DNA of 64,000 nucleotides from Verrucomicrobiota bacterium (GCA_017301975.1 JAFLEI010000005.1:62001-126000), one strand, 5' to 3'. Positions 37,423-46,036 are shown, counted from the stretch's first letter. Notes: generated by a model not told the origin, from the sequence alone. Numbers and translations: made by a program.

Positions 37423-38343
37423 TTAGAACGCGAAGCTCAGCTTGGTTCCCCAGTACAGTTCGTTCTGGGTCGTGTTCAGCTGGGTGCGAAGCTTTTCACC
37501 GTGGTTCAGCGCCACATAGCTGGTCCAAGTCACGGACTTGGTCAGCTTAACTGGCACAGCCAGGGTGTAGAGAACGTGGGTGAAGCCGGAGGTCGGACCT
37601 TGATCCATGCTCTGACCTTTGTTGCCAACAAAGCCGTTTCCGGCAACGGAGGCACTACCATTGCCGGTGTAGTAGTCGATGCCGAAGCCCGTGTTGATGG
37701 AAGGAACGATGCTCAGCCAATCGGTGACTGCGAAGGTGTAATCAGCACCCAGGGAGATGTACTGACCGTTGATTCGGAAGTCATAGTAGTAGCCGGCATA
37801 GATGTTGAAGGCCTTGATCGGAACCGCAATGGTCCAGCCAAGTTCACCAGCACCTTTGAGCGCGAACTCTGGATCTGTGGTCGCATTCGGAACACCGTTG
37901 AAGCTGCCACCGTAGTTATCTGGATAGAAGTAATATTGATACTGCATTCCAAATTTAGCCCATCCCGCGTCGTAGGACAGGCTGGTGATGGCATCAATTT
38001 CCGAATATTGGAAACCGCTTTTGGAACCCAGAAACGGAGTGCCGGCGGTGTTGATGTAGGCACCACCGATGCCCCAGGTCAGCTTGTCAGTGATCGGCAC
38101 GCTGAGATTGAGTGCTGTCCACATGATGTTGTCGGCGAACCAAAGGCCGCGGAAGTAATAGCGGCTGTCGTAGCCGGCGTCGAAGGTGGCTCCGATCGAG
38201 TCGAAGAGAGCTCCTGATTTTTCTTCCACAGGGACAGGATTTTTAACAGGGGCGGATGTGCCGGCGGAGGCGTTCAGCGCTGCACAGGCAGCAAGAACGG
38301 TCACCGACTTGGCAATGAATGATGTCATGCTTTTGGGCTTCAT
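37423..38343 (-). CDS. Outer-membrane beta-barrel protein (paralogue 1)
   Basis: About 306 residues from ATG 38343 (the frame extends to 38400). A lysine-bearing signal peptide ends ALNASA, then a short proline-rich linker (APVKNPVPVEE) leads into alternating aromatic beta strands (ATFDAGYDSRYYFRGLWF, WGIGGAYINT, FGMQYQYYFY). The chain ends YWGTKLSFAF with a terminal phenylalanine, the usual insertion signal for outer-membrane barrels. The downstream neighbour 39029-40039 has the same plan, including the KNPxxP linker and a YDSxYxxRG first strand. Each has its own terminator. It is likely a porin or small-molecule channel; the substrate is unknown. Confidence 0.8.
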   Translation of the reverse strand: MKPKSMTSFIAKSVTVLAACAALNASAGTSAPVKNPVPVEEKSGALFDSIGATFDAGYDSRYYFRGLWFADNIMWTALNLSVPITDKLTWGIGGAYINTAGTPFLGSKSGFQYSEIDAITSLSYDAGWAKFGMQYQYYFYPDNYGGSFNGVPNATTDPEFALKGAGELGWTIAVPIKAFNIYAGYYYDFRINGQYISLGADYTFAVTDWLSIVPSINTGFGIDYYTGNGSASVAGNGFVGNKGQSMDQGPTSGFTHVLYTLAVPVKLTKSVTWTSYVALNHGEKLRTQLNTTQNELYWGTKLSFAF

Positions 38344-38400
38344 GTGTTGGTCGAGTTTAGTTATTGTTGGTGTTGAGGCGCTGACCAGCCGGGAAGGCAA

Positions 38401-39028
38401 GCAGCGGTAACATGAGTGAGCAGGTGGCGTGCCATGTTATCGAAGCGATCGAAAATTATGCATTCTCATAAATTTCAGGCAGATAACTAATTGGGCTTCA
38501 TAGCCATAACGAATCGAGAAAAGGCATGGGCTTAAAGCCTGCTTTGGCAAATGACTGCGCAGAAATCGCCCGGCTCCTGCTCACGGGAGCTTCGAGAAGC
38601 CTCAATTTTTTGGAGGCAGCGCTTTATCCTGCGTCACCTCAGAGAAGCAACAGACGGGGGTCGCAGCGGGGGGAGCCAGTTCTGAGGTTCCTGGGTCTTT
38701 CCATCGTGCTGCGAATGCTCCCACGGCTCGTATTTCAGATGACTCTCGCGTGATGTCCGCAATCGCTGTCTGGAAATGCGCCATCTTATCCTGCCTGCCG
38801 CTGAATGAATTTTGTGCCAAGCGGGGCTGGCAGGATGTTGAGAATTTGCATTCAATCTCCAGGCGGGAGCCGACCGTTGCGAAGACACGGGCTGAGGTGC
38901 CGAATGCGCCCTTTCTGAAGGAGCCGGGCTGCCACGAGGATTTATGGACATATGGACACAAAAAAACCTCCCGGCTTGCGCCGGGAGGTTAACCTTGAAG
39001 GGTTGAGTCGTTCAAAGAACGAACGTTA
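38401..39028. other. About 600 bp without a supported gene
   Basis: Between the two barrel genes, apart from the terminator at 38960-38988. Short frames exist on both strands (38526-38753 and 38750-38992 plus, 38602-38961 minus), but none has a recognisable motif, a start signal or family-like sequence. The left 100 bp should hold the promoter of the barrel gene at 38343. A small GGCTT/AAGCC hairpin near 38532 and a short GGAGC stem near 38575-38595 are visible. It may be a decayed gene or an interspersed repeat. Confidence 0.5.
38960..38988 (-). terminator. Terminator of the second outer-membrane barrel gene
   Basis: On the minus strand a perfect 9-bp stem CCTCCCGGC/GCCGGGAGG with a 4-base loop is followed by seven T. 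It is 41 bases after the stop of the barrel gene ending at 39029. Confidence 0.94.
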
Positions 39029-40039
39029 TTAGAAGCGGACGCTGAGGGTCACGCCGTAATAAACAACGCTCTGGAAGGCCGTGGCAGGACCGCCGCCAAG
39101 ACCAAAGGCGTAGGGGGTGGTTGTGGAACGAGCCAGATTTCTCACGGGACCCATTGGCAGGTTGTATGCAACGTAGGGGGTCAGGGTCGCACGGCTGTTG
39201 AGCTTGATTGGGAAATCAAAGCCAACGTTGAGCGCGGTCCAGCCAGTCATGCCGCCTTGAAATGCGGTTTGTCCGGTGAGGCCGCCGCCACCGATGAGGT
39301 TGCGGGTAGCCTGGGTAAGGCCAGCGTTGTAGTTCAGGCCATAGCCCACACCAGCGTGCGGGACGATGCTGATGGCATCGGTCACGGCGATGGTGGACTT
39401 GGCGGTCAGGTCGAAGTACCAGCCACCGTTGACCAGATCATAGTTGGCGCTGGAAGCCAGATTGATCGGGCCGAGGTTGGTGTTGACGCCCAGGGTGAGC
39501 TGCTGGATGTCGTTCATGCCGTAGCCGCCGCCGGTGACAGGGAAGCCAAGCTGATTGAGGCCACCGCCATTGGCGAGGGAGCCCATGTTGTGGATGTAGC
39601 TGTAGCCGAAGCTCACGCTGGCAGGACCGAAATCATGCGAGATGGCAGCACCCAGCTGAAGGCGCTGGAAGGAGTTCGTGTTTTTGAGAGCACCGCCGGT
39701 GGCAGCCACAAAGTTAGGGGAGTAGCTGTCCTGGTCGCCTGCGAGGGAGCCATATTGAACGTCCCAGAGGAGGGAGGTGCTGCCAGCGCCGTCTTCAGCG
39801 GCACCGCCGACGAGGAGGATCGCGCCATTGAGGCCGGAACGGACCCAATGCTGGCCGTAGTTGAAGCCGCGCCACACGTAGTTGGAATCATAACCGATCG
39901 AGGCGGTGATGCCCAGATCATCGTCCACAGGAGCGGGTGCGATTGGGTTTTTCGGGGCGGGGGCGGACGGTCCGGCCACGACGGGAGTGGCGGCCAGTGC
40001 CAAGAACCCCAGCGTCTTCAGCAATGCATTCAATTTCAT
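39029..40039 (-). CDS. Outer-membrane beta-barrel protein (paralogue 2)
   Basis: A 336-residue barrel protein. A signal peptide (MKLNALLKTLGFLALAATPVVA) is followed by a proline/alanine linker (APAPKNPIAPAP) and about twelve amphipathic strands, starting ITASIGYDSNYVWRGFNYG and ending YYGVTLSVRF with the terminal phenylalanine typical of outer-membrane insertion. The first strand and linker match the neighbouring barrel at 37.4-38.3 kb, so the two arose by duplication and then diverged. It is transcribed alone, with a strong terminator behind it. Passive transport is likely, the substrate unknown. Confidence 0.82.
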   Translation of the reverse strand: MKLNALLKTLGFLALAATPVVAGPSAPAPKNPIAPAPVDDDLGITASIGYDSNYVWRGFNYGQHWVRSGLNGAILLVGGAAEDGAGSTSLLWDVQYGSLAGDQDSYSPNFVAATGGALKNTNSFQRLQLGAAISHDFGPASVSFGYSYIHNMGSLANGGGLNQLGFPVTGGGYGMNDIQQLTLGVNTNLGPINLASSANYDLVNGGWYFDLTAKSTIAVTDAISIVPHAGVGYGLNYNAGLTQATRNLIGGGGLTGQTAFQGGMTGWTALNVGFDFPIKLNSRATLTPYVAYNLPMGPVRNLARSTTTPYAFGLGGGPATAFQSVVYYGVTLSVRF

Positions 40040-40316
40040 AGTCTGATTAGTTTGGTATTAGGTTGGTTGGTTTGAGGTCGGACACTCGCATGGGATGGAA
40101 TAGAACCTAGGTTCCAGTCCATAGTACGTGAGCCGTTCAGCCGCCGAAATTAGCAGGGCTGTCACACGTGCAAAGCAATTTTTGCAATTATGGAACAAAT
40201 TTTAGAGTCCCCTAAATGCGGCCTTTTTCAGTTAAGGGTTTCCTTTCGCAGGCTTTATGCCAGTTTTCTTGAAATATTGGGATTGAACGAATTGTGGAAG
40301 TTGATTAACCACTCAG

Positions 40317-40928
40317 ATGACTCGTCTGCTGATTTCCATAGGGCTCATCGCGTGGTTGTCTCCATTGCATTCTCATGAGCCATTTTCCCTCATCACATTG
40401 AAGGTTCGGGCGCATCTGGTGCAGTCCGCGACGAACCCCAGGTTGCAAACAACGCTTACGGAAAGAGGAATTCGCGCGGCCTTTGAGGAAGTGAACGCCA
40501 TCTGGTCACCTGCGGGCATCCGATTCGAATTAGAGGCGGTTGCGAGCCTCAGAGCTCTCGATCTCGCCCCGAAGAGGTGGTTCATCAAGGACCGCGACTG
40601 GGTTAAATCGGCGATTCCAACGAATCAATTCAGCCCCACTGCCATCGATGTCTGCTTCGTGAAGGACATGGGCCCCAATGGGTTTTTTTACGGCGAGCCG
40701 GTGGTGGTGTGCGAGAACCCTGAATTCCACAAGGTTTCCGGCGGCACCGACAACGTCGTGGCCCGTGTGACGGCACATGAGCTTGGTCACGTTTTGTTCC
40801 TGCAGCATCGCCAGGAACGCACCAATCTGATGGCCTCGGGCAAAAACGGGGTTTCTTTAAACGAGCAGGAAATCAAGGATGCTAGAAGACGGGCGCTGGA
40901 AATCCTGGGCCAGATGCCTCAGCCCTGA
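40317..40928 (+). CDS. Small secreted metzincin metalloprotease
   Basis: A 203-residue exported protein with a signal peptide (MTRLLISIGLIAWLSPLHS). The zinc site is HELGHVLFLQH (H154, E155, H158, H164), matching HExxHxxxxxH of metzincins although the usual glycine is phenylalanine, and the Met-turn residue M172 follows in TNLMASG. The chain has the minimal metzincin core with no prodomain or accessory domain visible. The final ten bases overlap the convergent bioF gene. It probably acts in the periplasm or medium; the target is unknown. The 277 bp upstream hold promoters for this gene and the divergent barrel, without other genes. Confidence 0.78.
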   Translation: MTRLLISIGLIAWLSPLHSHEPFSLITLKVRAHLVQSATNPRLQTTLTERGIRAAFEEVNAIWSPAGIRFELEAVASLRALDLAPKRWFIKDRDWVKSAIPTNQFSPTAIDVCFVKDMGPNGFFYGEPVVVCENPEFHKVSGGTDNVVARVTAHELGHVLFLQHRQERTNLMASGKNGVSLNEQEIKDARRRALEILGQMPQP

Positions 40929-42097
40929 GTTCCAAGCGTCTCCCGCAGGGCGCTGCCCAAAGCATGGATCTGCGGGGCAGAGTGCACGGCGCAGAGGGTG
41001 ATCCGCAGCCGGGCACTGCCGCGCGCGACCGTGGGGTAACGGATGCAGGGGATGAGGAACCCTGCTTCACGCAGACGGGCGCTGATCGCCATGGCATGGG
41101 AGGCTTCGCCCAGAATGACCGGCAGGATGGCGCTCGGGGCAGGCGGTGACGCGATGCCGATCTCGGAAAGCACGCTTTGCGTTTGCTCGACACCGCCTCG
41201 GAGGAGGCTCCGCAAAGCATCACCTCGCTCATTGCGGATCAATTCCAAAATGACACCCATCGCATGGGCCAGATGAACGGGGGGGGCCGTGGAATAAATG
41301 AAGCTGCGGGCGCGATTGATGAGGAGGTCAATGACCTGCCGTGAGGCCGCCAAATACCCGCCGCTGAGCCCGAAGGCCTTGCTCAGGGTGCCCAGATGCA
41401 GATCCACTTGCTGATCCACGCCGAGTGCGGCGGCCAGCCCACGCCCCTGCGGGCCCAAAACACCCACTCCATGGGCTTCGTCCACCAGCAGCCAGGCGCC
41501 ATACCGGGCCTTGAGCTCTGCGATCTCCCGCAGCGGCGCGGCATCGCCGTCCATGCTGAAAATCGATTCCGTCACGACGAGCACGCGTCCTTTGGCTGTC
41601 TGCAGCAGGCGTTCGAGTTTTTCGAGGTGGTTGTGTGGGAATACGCGGATCGTCGCTCCGCTAAGGCGCGCTGCATCCACGAGGCTGGCATGGCAGAGCT
41701 TGTCGAGAATGATCGTATCAGTGGGACCTACCAAGGCTGGGATTGTGCCCAAGGCCACGGCAAATCCGCTGCTGAAGGTCAGAGCCGCCTCCGTCCGTTT
41801 GAAATCTGCGAGGGCCTCCTCCAGGGCCGCATGGACGCGATGGGTGCCGCAGACGAGGCGCGAGGCTCCGGAACCACCGCCGTATCTGGAAATGCCTTCG
41901 GCAAGGGCGTCTTTCATCTCGGCGGACTGCGCCAGACCCAGATAGTCGTTGGAGGAAAAATTGATCCACTCGCGGCCTTCGGCGCGCACGGTGACCCCGT
42001 TCACTTCGTCCAGCGGGCGCAGCTCGCGCCACAGGCCCTGCGCGCGCAGTTCATCGAGCTGTGGGGTGATGTCCCATGATTCGGTGCGTTCCTCCAT
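40919..42097 (-). CDS. bioF: 8-amino-7-oxononanoate synthase
   Basis: A 392-residue PLP enzyme that condenses pimeloyl-ACP/CoA with alanine in biotin synthesis. Motifs match the alpha-oxoamine synthase family: NFSSNDYLGLA at the N-terminus, YGGGSGASRLVCGTH, the DEAHGVGVLG aspartate that binds the PLP ring, and the Schiff-base lysine in LGTLSKAFGLSGG. GGAG is visible eight bases before the ATG, one of the few good Shine-Dalgarno sequences in the window. It lies three bases after a TPR gene and no other biotin genes are adjacent. Relatives such as KBL and serine palmitoyltransferase share these motifs, but the overall match is to BioF. Confidence 0.88.
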   Translation of the reverse strand: MEERTESWDITPQLDELRAQGLWRELRPLDEVNGVTVRAEGREWINFSSNDYLGLAQSAEMKDALAEGISRYGGGSGASRLVCGTHRVHAALEEALADFKRTEAALTFSSGFAVALGTIPALVGPTDTIILDKLCHASLVDAARLSGATIRVFPHNHLEKLERLLQTAKGRVLVVTESIFSMDGDAAPLREIAELKARYGAWLLVDEAHGVGVLGPQGRGLAAALGVDQQVDLHLGTLSKAFGLSGGYLAASRQVIDLLINRARSFIYSTAPPVHLAHAMGVILELIRNERGDALRSLLRGGVEQTQSVLSEIGIASPPAPSAILPVILGEASHAMAISARLREAGFLIPCIRYPTVARGSARLRITLCAVHSAPQIHALGSALRETLGTQG

Positions 42098-42100
42098 GCG

Positions 42101-42772
42101 TCACTCCTTCAGGCGGCGTTCCACCACATCGTCCTTCGCCACTCCCAGAGCCAGCGCCTTCTCGTAGTGCTTGCGTGCCAGTTCGATGGCAGGCGGACGA
42201 CGCTCCAGCAGCATGAGGGCCATGTTGAAGTGGGCGATGCCGTAATCCGGCTTCAGTTCGATCGCGCGCTGCAGCTCCGCCTCGGCCGCATCAGTCCAGC
42301 CGAGGCCTTTGGCGGCGATGGCCAGGTAATTGTGGGCGCGCGCGTCCTCCGGTTCTTCGTGAATGGCGCGGGTGAAGCACGAGATGGCCCGGTAGGTGTC
42401 TCCCTGCTTTTGCAGCAGGAGTCCCAAGGCAGTCCACGTTTGTGCAAGCTGCGGATTGATCTGCACGGATTTTTCAAAGCACTCGATGGCCTGCTTGCTT
42501 TCTCCCGCCTGCTGCTCCACCGCGCCCAGATTGGCCCAGATGAGGGCGTTGCCGTCATCGAGTTCCAGCATTTCCAGATAGGCCTTGCGCGCCGCCGGCC
42601 AGTCCTGCTTGCCGAAGGCTGCGGCCGCACGTTCCCCCAGCACTTTGGTGTGAGGAGGCAGCATCCCGGTTTTATCCATTTTGGCCGGGTTGATCTGTGC
42701 TGCCTCCTGGGCCTGGCCGTGCATGGCCAGCAGTAGAAATACGGCGATTTTCAGGGGGGGCGAACTCAACAT
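42101..42772 (-). CDS. Secreted TPR-repeat protein
   Basis: A 223-residue protein. The open frame continues much further upstream, but beyond ATG 42772 it is antisense to lexA, so that extension is rejected. From 42772 there is a signal peptide (MLSSPPLKIAVFLLLAMHGQAQ), then at least four tetratricopeptide repeats (for example NALIWANLGAVEQQAGESKQAIECFEKS, LAQTWTALGLLLQKQGDTYRAI, ARAHNYLAIAAKGLGWTDAAEAEL, YGIAHFNMALMLLE). TPR proteins are protein-protein scaffolds; this one should be periplasmic. It ends three bases before bioF, so the two probably form an operon. The divergent lexA promoter with its operator is directly upstream and may govern this gene too. Confidence 0.85.
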   Translation of the reverse strand: MLSSPPLKIAVFLLLAMHGQAQEAAQINPAKMDKTGMLPPHTKVLGERAAAAFGKQDWPAARKAYLEMLELDDGNALIWANLGAVEQQAGESKQAIECFEKSVQINPQLAQTWTALGLLLQKQGDTYRAISCFTRAIHEEPEDARAHNYLAIAAKGLGWTDAAEAELQRAIELKPDYGIAHFNMALMLLERRPPAIELARKHYEKALALGVAKDDVVERRLKE

Positions 42773-42834
42773 GCCACGACTATGCGCTGAAATTGGCGCA
42801 GGAAAACATCTTGCGTACAGAGCATGAAGGGGAA

Positions 42835-42848
42835 TGTTCGCCCGAACA
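42835..42848 (+). promoter_or_regulatory. LexA box before lexA
   Basis: A perfect 14-bp palindrome TGTTCG-CC-CGAACA, matching TGTTC-N4-GAACA, the motif I recall as described for Verrucomicrobia LexA. It lies 14 bases upstream of the ATG at 42863 and inside the region shared with the divergent TPR gene. Confidence 0.87.
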
Positions 42849-42862
42849 GCCATCTTAATCTC

Positions 42863-43498
42863 ATGTTCACAGACACTGACACCCGCCTCACGGCCCGCCA
42901 GCAGGAACTCCTCGAATACCTGCGCAGCTACCAGCGCATGAACGGTGTCATGCCTTCCACGCGTGACATCCAGCGCCACTTCGGCTTCTCCAGCCAGACG
43001 GCTGCCATGAGCCATCTGCGTGCGCTGGAAAAAAAAGGCGTCATCCAGCGCCATGCGCACAAAGCCCGTGCGGTGGTGTTTCCGGAAGACTTGGACCGTG
43101 CGGAAATCGTCGATATTCCGGTCTTCGGCCAAATCCCCGCCGGCATGGCCGCGGCTGACATGGTGCAGCATGCCGACCGATGCATCTCCGTGGATGTGAA
43201 CACTCTCGGCATTCCACGCTCCGCCAAAAGCTTCGCACTCAAAGTGCGTGGAGAATCCATGATCGGCGCCCTCATCGGCGATGGCGATCTGGTGATTCTC
43301 GAAATCCGTGAGCCGCGCCCCAAAGACATTGTCGCCGCCCTCATCGATGGGGAGAGCACTTTGAAACGCTATGTTGTCAAGGATTCCCAGCCCTACCTGC
43401 AGGCTGAGAACCCCGAATTTCCCGACCTCCTTCCCGCCCGTGAACTTCTCATTCAGGGCGTCATGATCGGCCTGATCCGGCACGTGCGGTCGAACTGA
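42863..43498 (+). CDS. lexA: LexA SOS repressor
   Basis: A 211-residue SOS repressor. Its N-terminal winged helix (LTARQQELLEYLRSYQ, SSQTAAMSHLRALEKKGVI) binds DNA; the C-terminal S24-type domain carries the self-cleavage pair S132 (GESMIGA) and K168 (STLKRY) with the scissile bond A93-G94 in IPAGMAA. The frame opens at 42824 but the LexA box lies between that codon and ATG 42863, so 42863 is the start. DNA damage with RecA would trigger cleavage and derepression. The gene is alone; its neighbours are a divergent TPR gene and a convergent peptidase. The DinG-type helicase at 50.3-52.4 kb is a plausible regulon member, but I see no box there. Confidence 0.95.
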   Translation: MFTDTDTRLTARQQELLEYLRSYQRMNGVMPSTRDIQRHFGFSSQTAAMSHLRALEKKGVIQRHAHKARAVVFPEDLDRAEIVDIPVFGQIPAGMAAADMVQHADRCISVDVNTLGIPRSAKSFALKVRGESMIGALIGDGDLVILEIREPRPKDIVAALIDGESTLKRYVVKDSQPYLQAENPEFPDLLPARELLIQGVMIGLIRHVRSN

Positions 43499-43499
43499 C

Positions 43500-44975
43500 T
43501 TAGCCCACGTAGCGCTCGCGCAGGTGTTTGATGTGCCATTTGGCATCCGTTGGCTTGCCGGTCGCCTGCGTGATGATCTCCTGGGGAAGCAGCGCGGCTC
43601 CCTTGCTGTGCACATTGTCACGCAGCCACAGCAGCAGCGGGGCGTAGTCACATTTCTCCAGCCCCGTGGCGATCTTCCGCTGCTTTTTCGCCGTGGCAAA
43701 GAGCTGGGCGGCGTTCAGGTTTCCCAGTGTGTAGGTGGCGAAGTAGCCCAGCCCGCCCATGCTCCAGTGAATGTCCTGCAGGCAGCCGCGGCTGTCATCC
43801 GGGGGTGTCATTCCAAACAGGTCGCGATACTCTTCATTCCATACTCTGGGCACGTCGTGCACGGCCAGTTCTCCCTTCACGAGTCGGCGCTCGATGCCAA
43901 AGCGGAGGAGGATGTGGAGATCATAGGTCGCCTCGTCCGCCTCCACGCGGATGAAGCTGAACTCGCTGCGCAGCATCTCCTTCATGAAGGCGTCCAGTTT
44001 CACTTTGCGCAGGTGGGGAAAAAGCTCCTGCGCACGGGGCAGCCACTTCTCCCAGAACGTGCGGCTGCGGCCCACGTGATTTTCCCACATGCGGCTCTGC
44101 GATTCGTGAATGCCCAAAGAGGCGGCGCTGCCGCTCGGCAGACCGTAGTCCAGTCCCGGCAACCCCTGCTCATAAAGGCCGTGGCCCGCCTCATGCATGA
44201 CGCCGAAGAGCGAGGACAGGAAATCGTTCTCATCGTAGCGCGTCGTCAGACGGACATCTCCGGGGCCCAGGGTGGTGCAGAAGGGATGCGCGGTCGTGTC
44301 GATGCGGCCCGCCTCGAAGTCGAAGCCCAAGTTCTCTGCGATTTCCCGGTTCAAGATCTGCTGTTTCTCGATGGGATAGCGGCCTTTGAGGGCGCCGGGT
44401 TTGACGCTGGCGGATTTGGCCACGGCCTCGCGGGCGATCTCTGCCAGCTGGGGGCGCAGTTTTTCAAACAGTGCCGCCACTTCACGCGTTTTTGCACCGC
44501 GTTCATACAGGTCCAGCAGCGCGTCATACGGTTCGCCGTCGTAGCCAAACAAATCCGCTTTCTTGCGTGCGATGGCCAGCACCTTCTCCAAATGCGGTGC
44601 AAACATGACGAAGTCCGATTTCTCCCGGGCCTCCGCCCACGCCGCCTTGGCATGCGCACACACATTGGTTTCCTCCTCCACGAGTTTTTGCGGCAGCTTG
44701 GTTGCGCGGTTGATGTCGCGGCGGAGTCCATGGATGTTCGCGGCCTGTGTCGGGTCTTCCGGCATTTCTGCTTCAGCGCGCTCCAGCAAGGTGCGGGTTT
44801 TCTTCGCTGTCAGAAGCCCATGGGCTTTGCCCATAATGTATGAAAGCTGCCGTGCGCGATGATCCAGCGCATGCGCGGGCATGTACGTTTCCTGATCCCA
44901 GCCGAGCACCGCCTCGGTGGAGGTGAGGAGGGAGATTTCAGAAACAACTTCGCAGAGAGATTGGTAGGCAGTCAT
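43500..44975 (-). CDS. Carboxypeptidase Taq (M32 family)
   Basis: About 491 residues from ATG 44975 (the frame opens at 44996). The zinc motif HEAGH in FGVMHEAGHGLYEQGL, the family segment DVRLTTRYDENDFL and the C-terminal IRVEADEATYDLHILLRF are typical of thermostable carboxypeptidase Taq. M32 enzymes remove C-terminal residues of broad specificity in the cytoplasm. No signal peptide is present. It converges on lexA with one base between the stops. No other gene in the same direction is close, so it is probably monocistronic. Confidence 0.93.
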   Translation of the reverse strand: MTAYQSLCEVVSEISLLTSTEAVLGWDQETYMPAHALDHRARQLSYIMGKAHGLLTAKKTRTLLERAEAEMPEDPTQAANIHGLRRDINRATKLPQKLVEEETNVCAHAKAAWAEAREKSDFVMFAPHLEKVLAIARKKADLFGYDGEPYDALLDLYERGAKTREVAALFEKLRPQLAEIAREAVAKSASVKPGALKGRYPIEKQQILNREIAENLGFDFEAGRIDTTAHPFCTTLGPGDVRLTTRYDENDFLSSLFGVMHEAGHGLYEQGLPGLDYGLPSGSAASLGIHESQSRMWENHVGRSRTFWEKWLPRAQELFPHLRKVKLDAFMKEMLRSEFSFIRVEADEATYDLHILLRFGIERRLVKGELAVHDVPRVWNEEYRDLFGMTPPDDSRGCLQDIHWSMGGLGYFATYTLGNLNAAQLFATAKKQRKIATGLEKCDYAPLLLWLRDNVHSKGAALLPQEIITQATGKPTDAKWHIKHLRERYVG

Positions 44976-45014
44976 GGAGCCGCTAATCTGACGCACAAGA
45001 ACAGGAGAGCAACT

Positions 45015-45887
45015 TCAAGCACCCACCGGATGCCAGGTCGTCTTGAACTCGATCAGCGCGCGGATTTCTTCCACGCCCTGCATCTTGTCGTCAAACCAGT
45101 CGATGGGTTCCTCAGCCTTGAGCAGGCGTACGCGTTTCACACTCTCCGCCGCGCCCATTTTCAAAGTCTTGCGGTCTGCAGCGTTCACCGCCCCGCTCAG
45201 CGCGCGAATGTGCTCATGCGTGGCAAAGGTCGGCACCATCTCGCTGCGCAGACCGGTGAGCAGATTCACCACACCACCGGGGAGATCGCAGGTCGCCAGC
45301 ATTTCACCCAGCAGAATGCTTGGATAGGGCTGCGTGTTGCTGGCAAGCGCCACGACGCAGTTGCCGCTGGTGATGGCGGGAAGGATCAAGGAAATCAGCG
45401 CCAGCAGTGGCGAATCATCAGGGGCGATGACTCCGATGATTCCCATAGGCTCGGTGACGGTGAAATTGAAGTGAGCGGAGGCCACCGGGTTCACGCTGCC
45501 GAGAATCGCTTCATATTTGTCCGTCCAGCCGGCGTAATGCACCACGCGCTCAATGCTGGCGGCGACTTCACGCTCAGCAGCCTGCGCTTGTGAAGCACCA
45601 CCGAGTGCCACCGCTTCTGCCAGTTCCGCCGCACGCGCCTCCATCATCTCCGCGAGGCGATACAAGATTTGTCCACGGTTGAAGGCCGAGCGCTTCGCCC
45701 AGCCCGGCCCCGCTCTCGCCGCTGCTTCCACCGCATTGCGCAGGTCCTTGCGGGTGCATTGCGGGATGTTCGCAAAGAACCCGTCTGACGCATCATGCAG
45801 TGCCATCACGCGTCCACTCTCGCTGCGGATGAAGGCGCCTCCGACGTAGCATTTGGGCGTTTTGGTGATGAGGAGACGATGAGACAT
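45015..45887 (-). CDS. Half-length aldehyde dehydrogenase homologue (no catalytic domain)
   Basis: A 290-residue protein corresponding to only the N-terminal NAD-binding half of aldehyde dehydrogenase. VTEPMGIIGVIAPDDSPLLALISLILPAITSGNCVV and ILLGEMLATCDLPGGVVNLLTG are typical, but it stops before the ELGGK segment and the catalytic cysteine. The new C-terminus (LIEFKTTWHPVGA) resembles the ending of a known truncated family found beside deoC in other phyla, so this is a conserved partner, not simple decay. It sits in the deoC-aldehyde dehydrogenase operon, 150 bases after the full enzyme, separated by a repeat element. It may be a structural or regulatory subunit. ATG 45887 is favoured over 45896. 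Confidence 0.8.
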   Translation of the reverse strand: MSHRLLITKTPKCYVGGAFIRSESGRVMALHDASDGFFANIPQCTRKDLRNAVEAAARAGPGWAKRSAFNRGQILYRLAEMMEARAAELAEAVALGGASQAQAAEREVAASIERVVHYAGWTDKYEAILGSVNPVASAHFNFTVTEPMGIIGVIAPDDSPLLALISLILPAITSGNCVVALASNTQPYPSILLGEMLATCDLPGGVVNLLTGLRSEMVPTFATHEHIRALSGAVNAADRKTLKMGAAESVKRVRLLKAEEPIDWFDDKMQGVEEIRALIEFKTTWHPVGA

Positions 45888-45902
45888 AAAGAGCAAAATG
45901 GG

Positions 45903-46020
45903 GACAGGATTAACAGAATTTCAGGATCACAGGATTGGGGTTGGGATAACTGGGAAGGTTTCAGGCGAAGCTTGGTTGTCTGGAGAAATCCTGGAATTCT
46001 GAAATCTTGTGAATCCTGTC
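45903..46020. repeat. REP-like inverted repeat between the two aldehyde dehydrogenases
   Basis: Left arm 45903-45936 starts GACAGGATTAACAG; right arm 45987-46020 is its imperfect complement (28 of 34 positions match by hand alignment) and ends GAATCCTGTC, with a 50-bp loop. The GGATT..CAGGATT style is familiar from dispersed intergenic repeats in Planctomycetes/Verrucomicrobia genomes. It lies inside an operon, so it would be transcribed and could form a hairpin. Confidence 0.72.
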
Positions 46021-46036
46021 AAAAAAGGGCATCGAA

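Noticed and set aside
38602..38961. 119-residue minus-strand frame in the gap between barrels
   Set aside because: No motif, no start signal and irregular composition; kept only as an unexplained gap.
40190..40378. 62-residue plus-strand frame
   Set aside because: Short, overlaps the start of the metzincin gene and has no recognisable feature.
42773..43699. N-terminal extension of the TPR frame to 43699
   Set aside because: The extra part is antisense to lexA and the M32 gene; a signal peptide starts at 42772.
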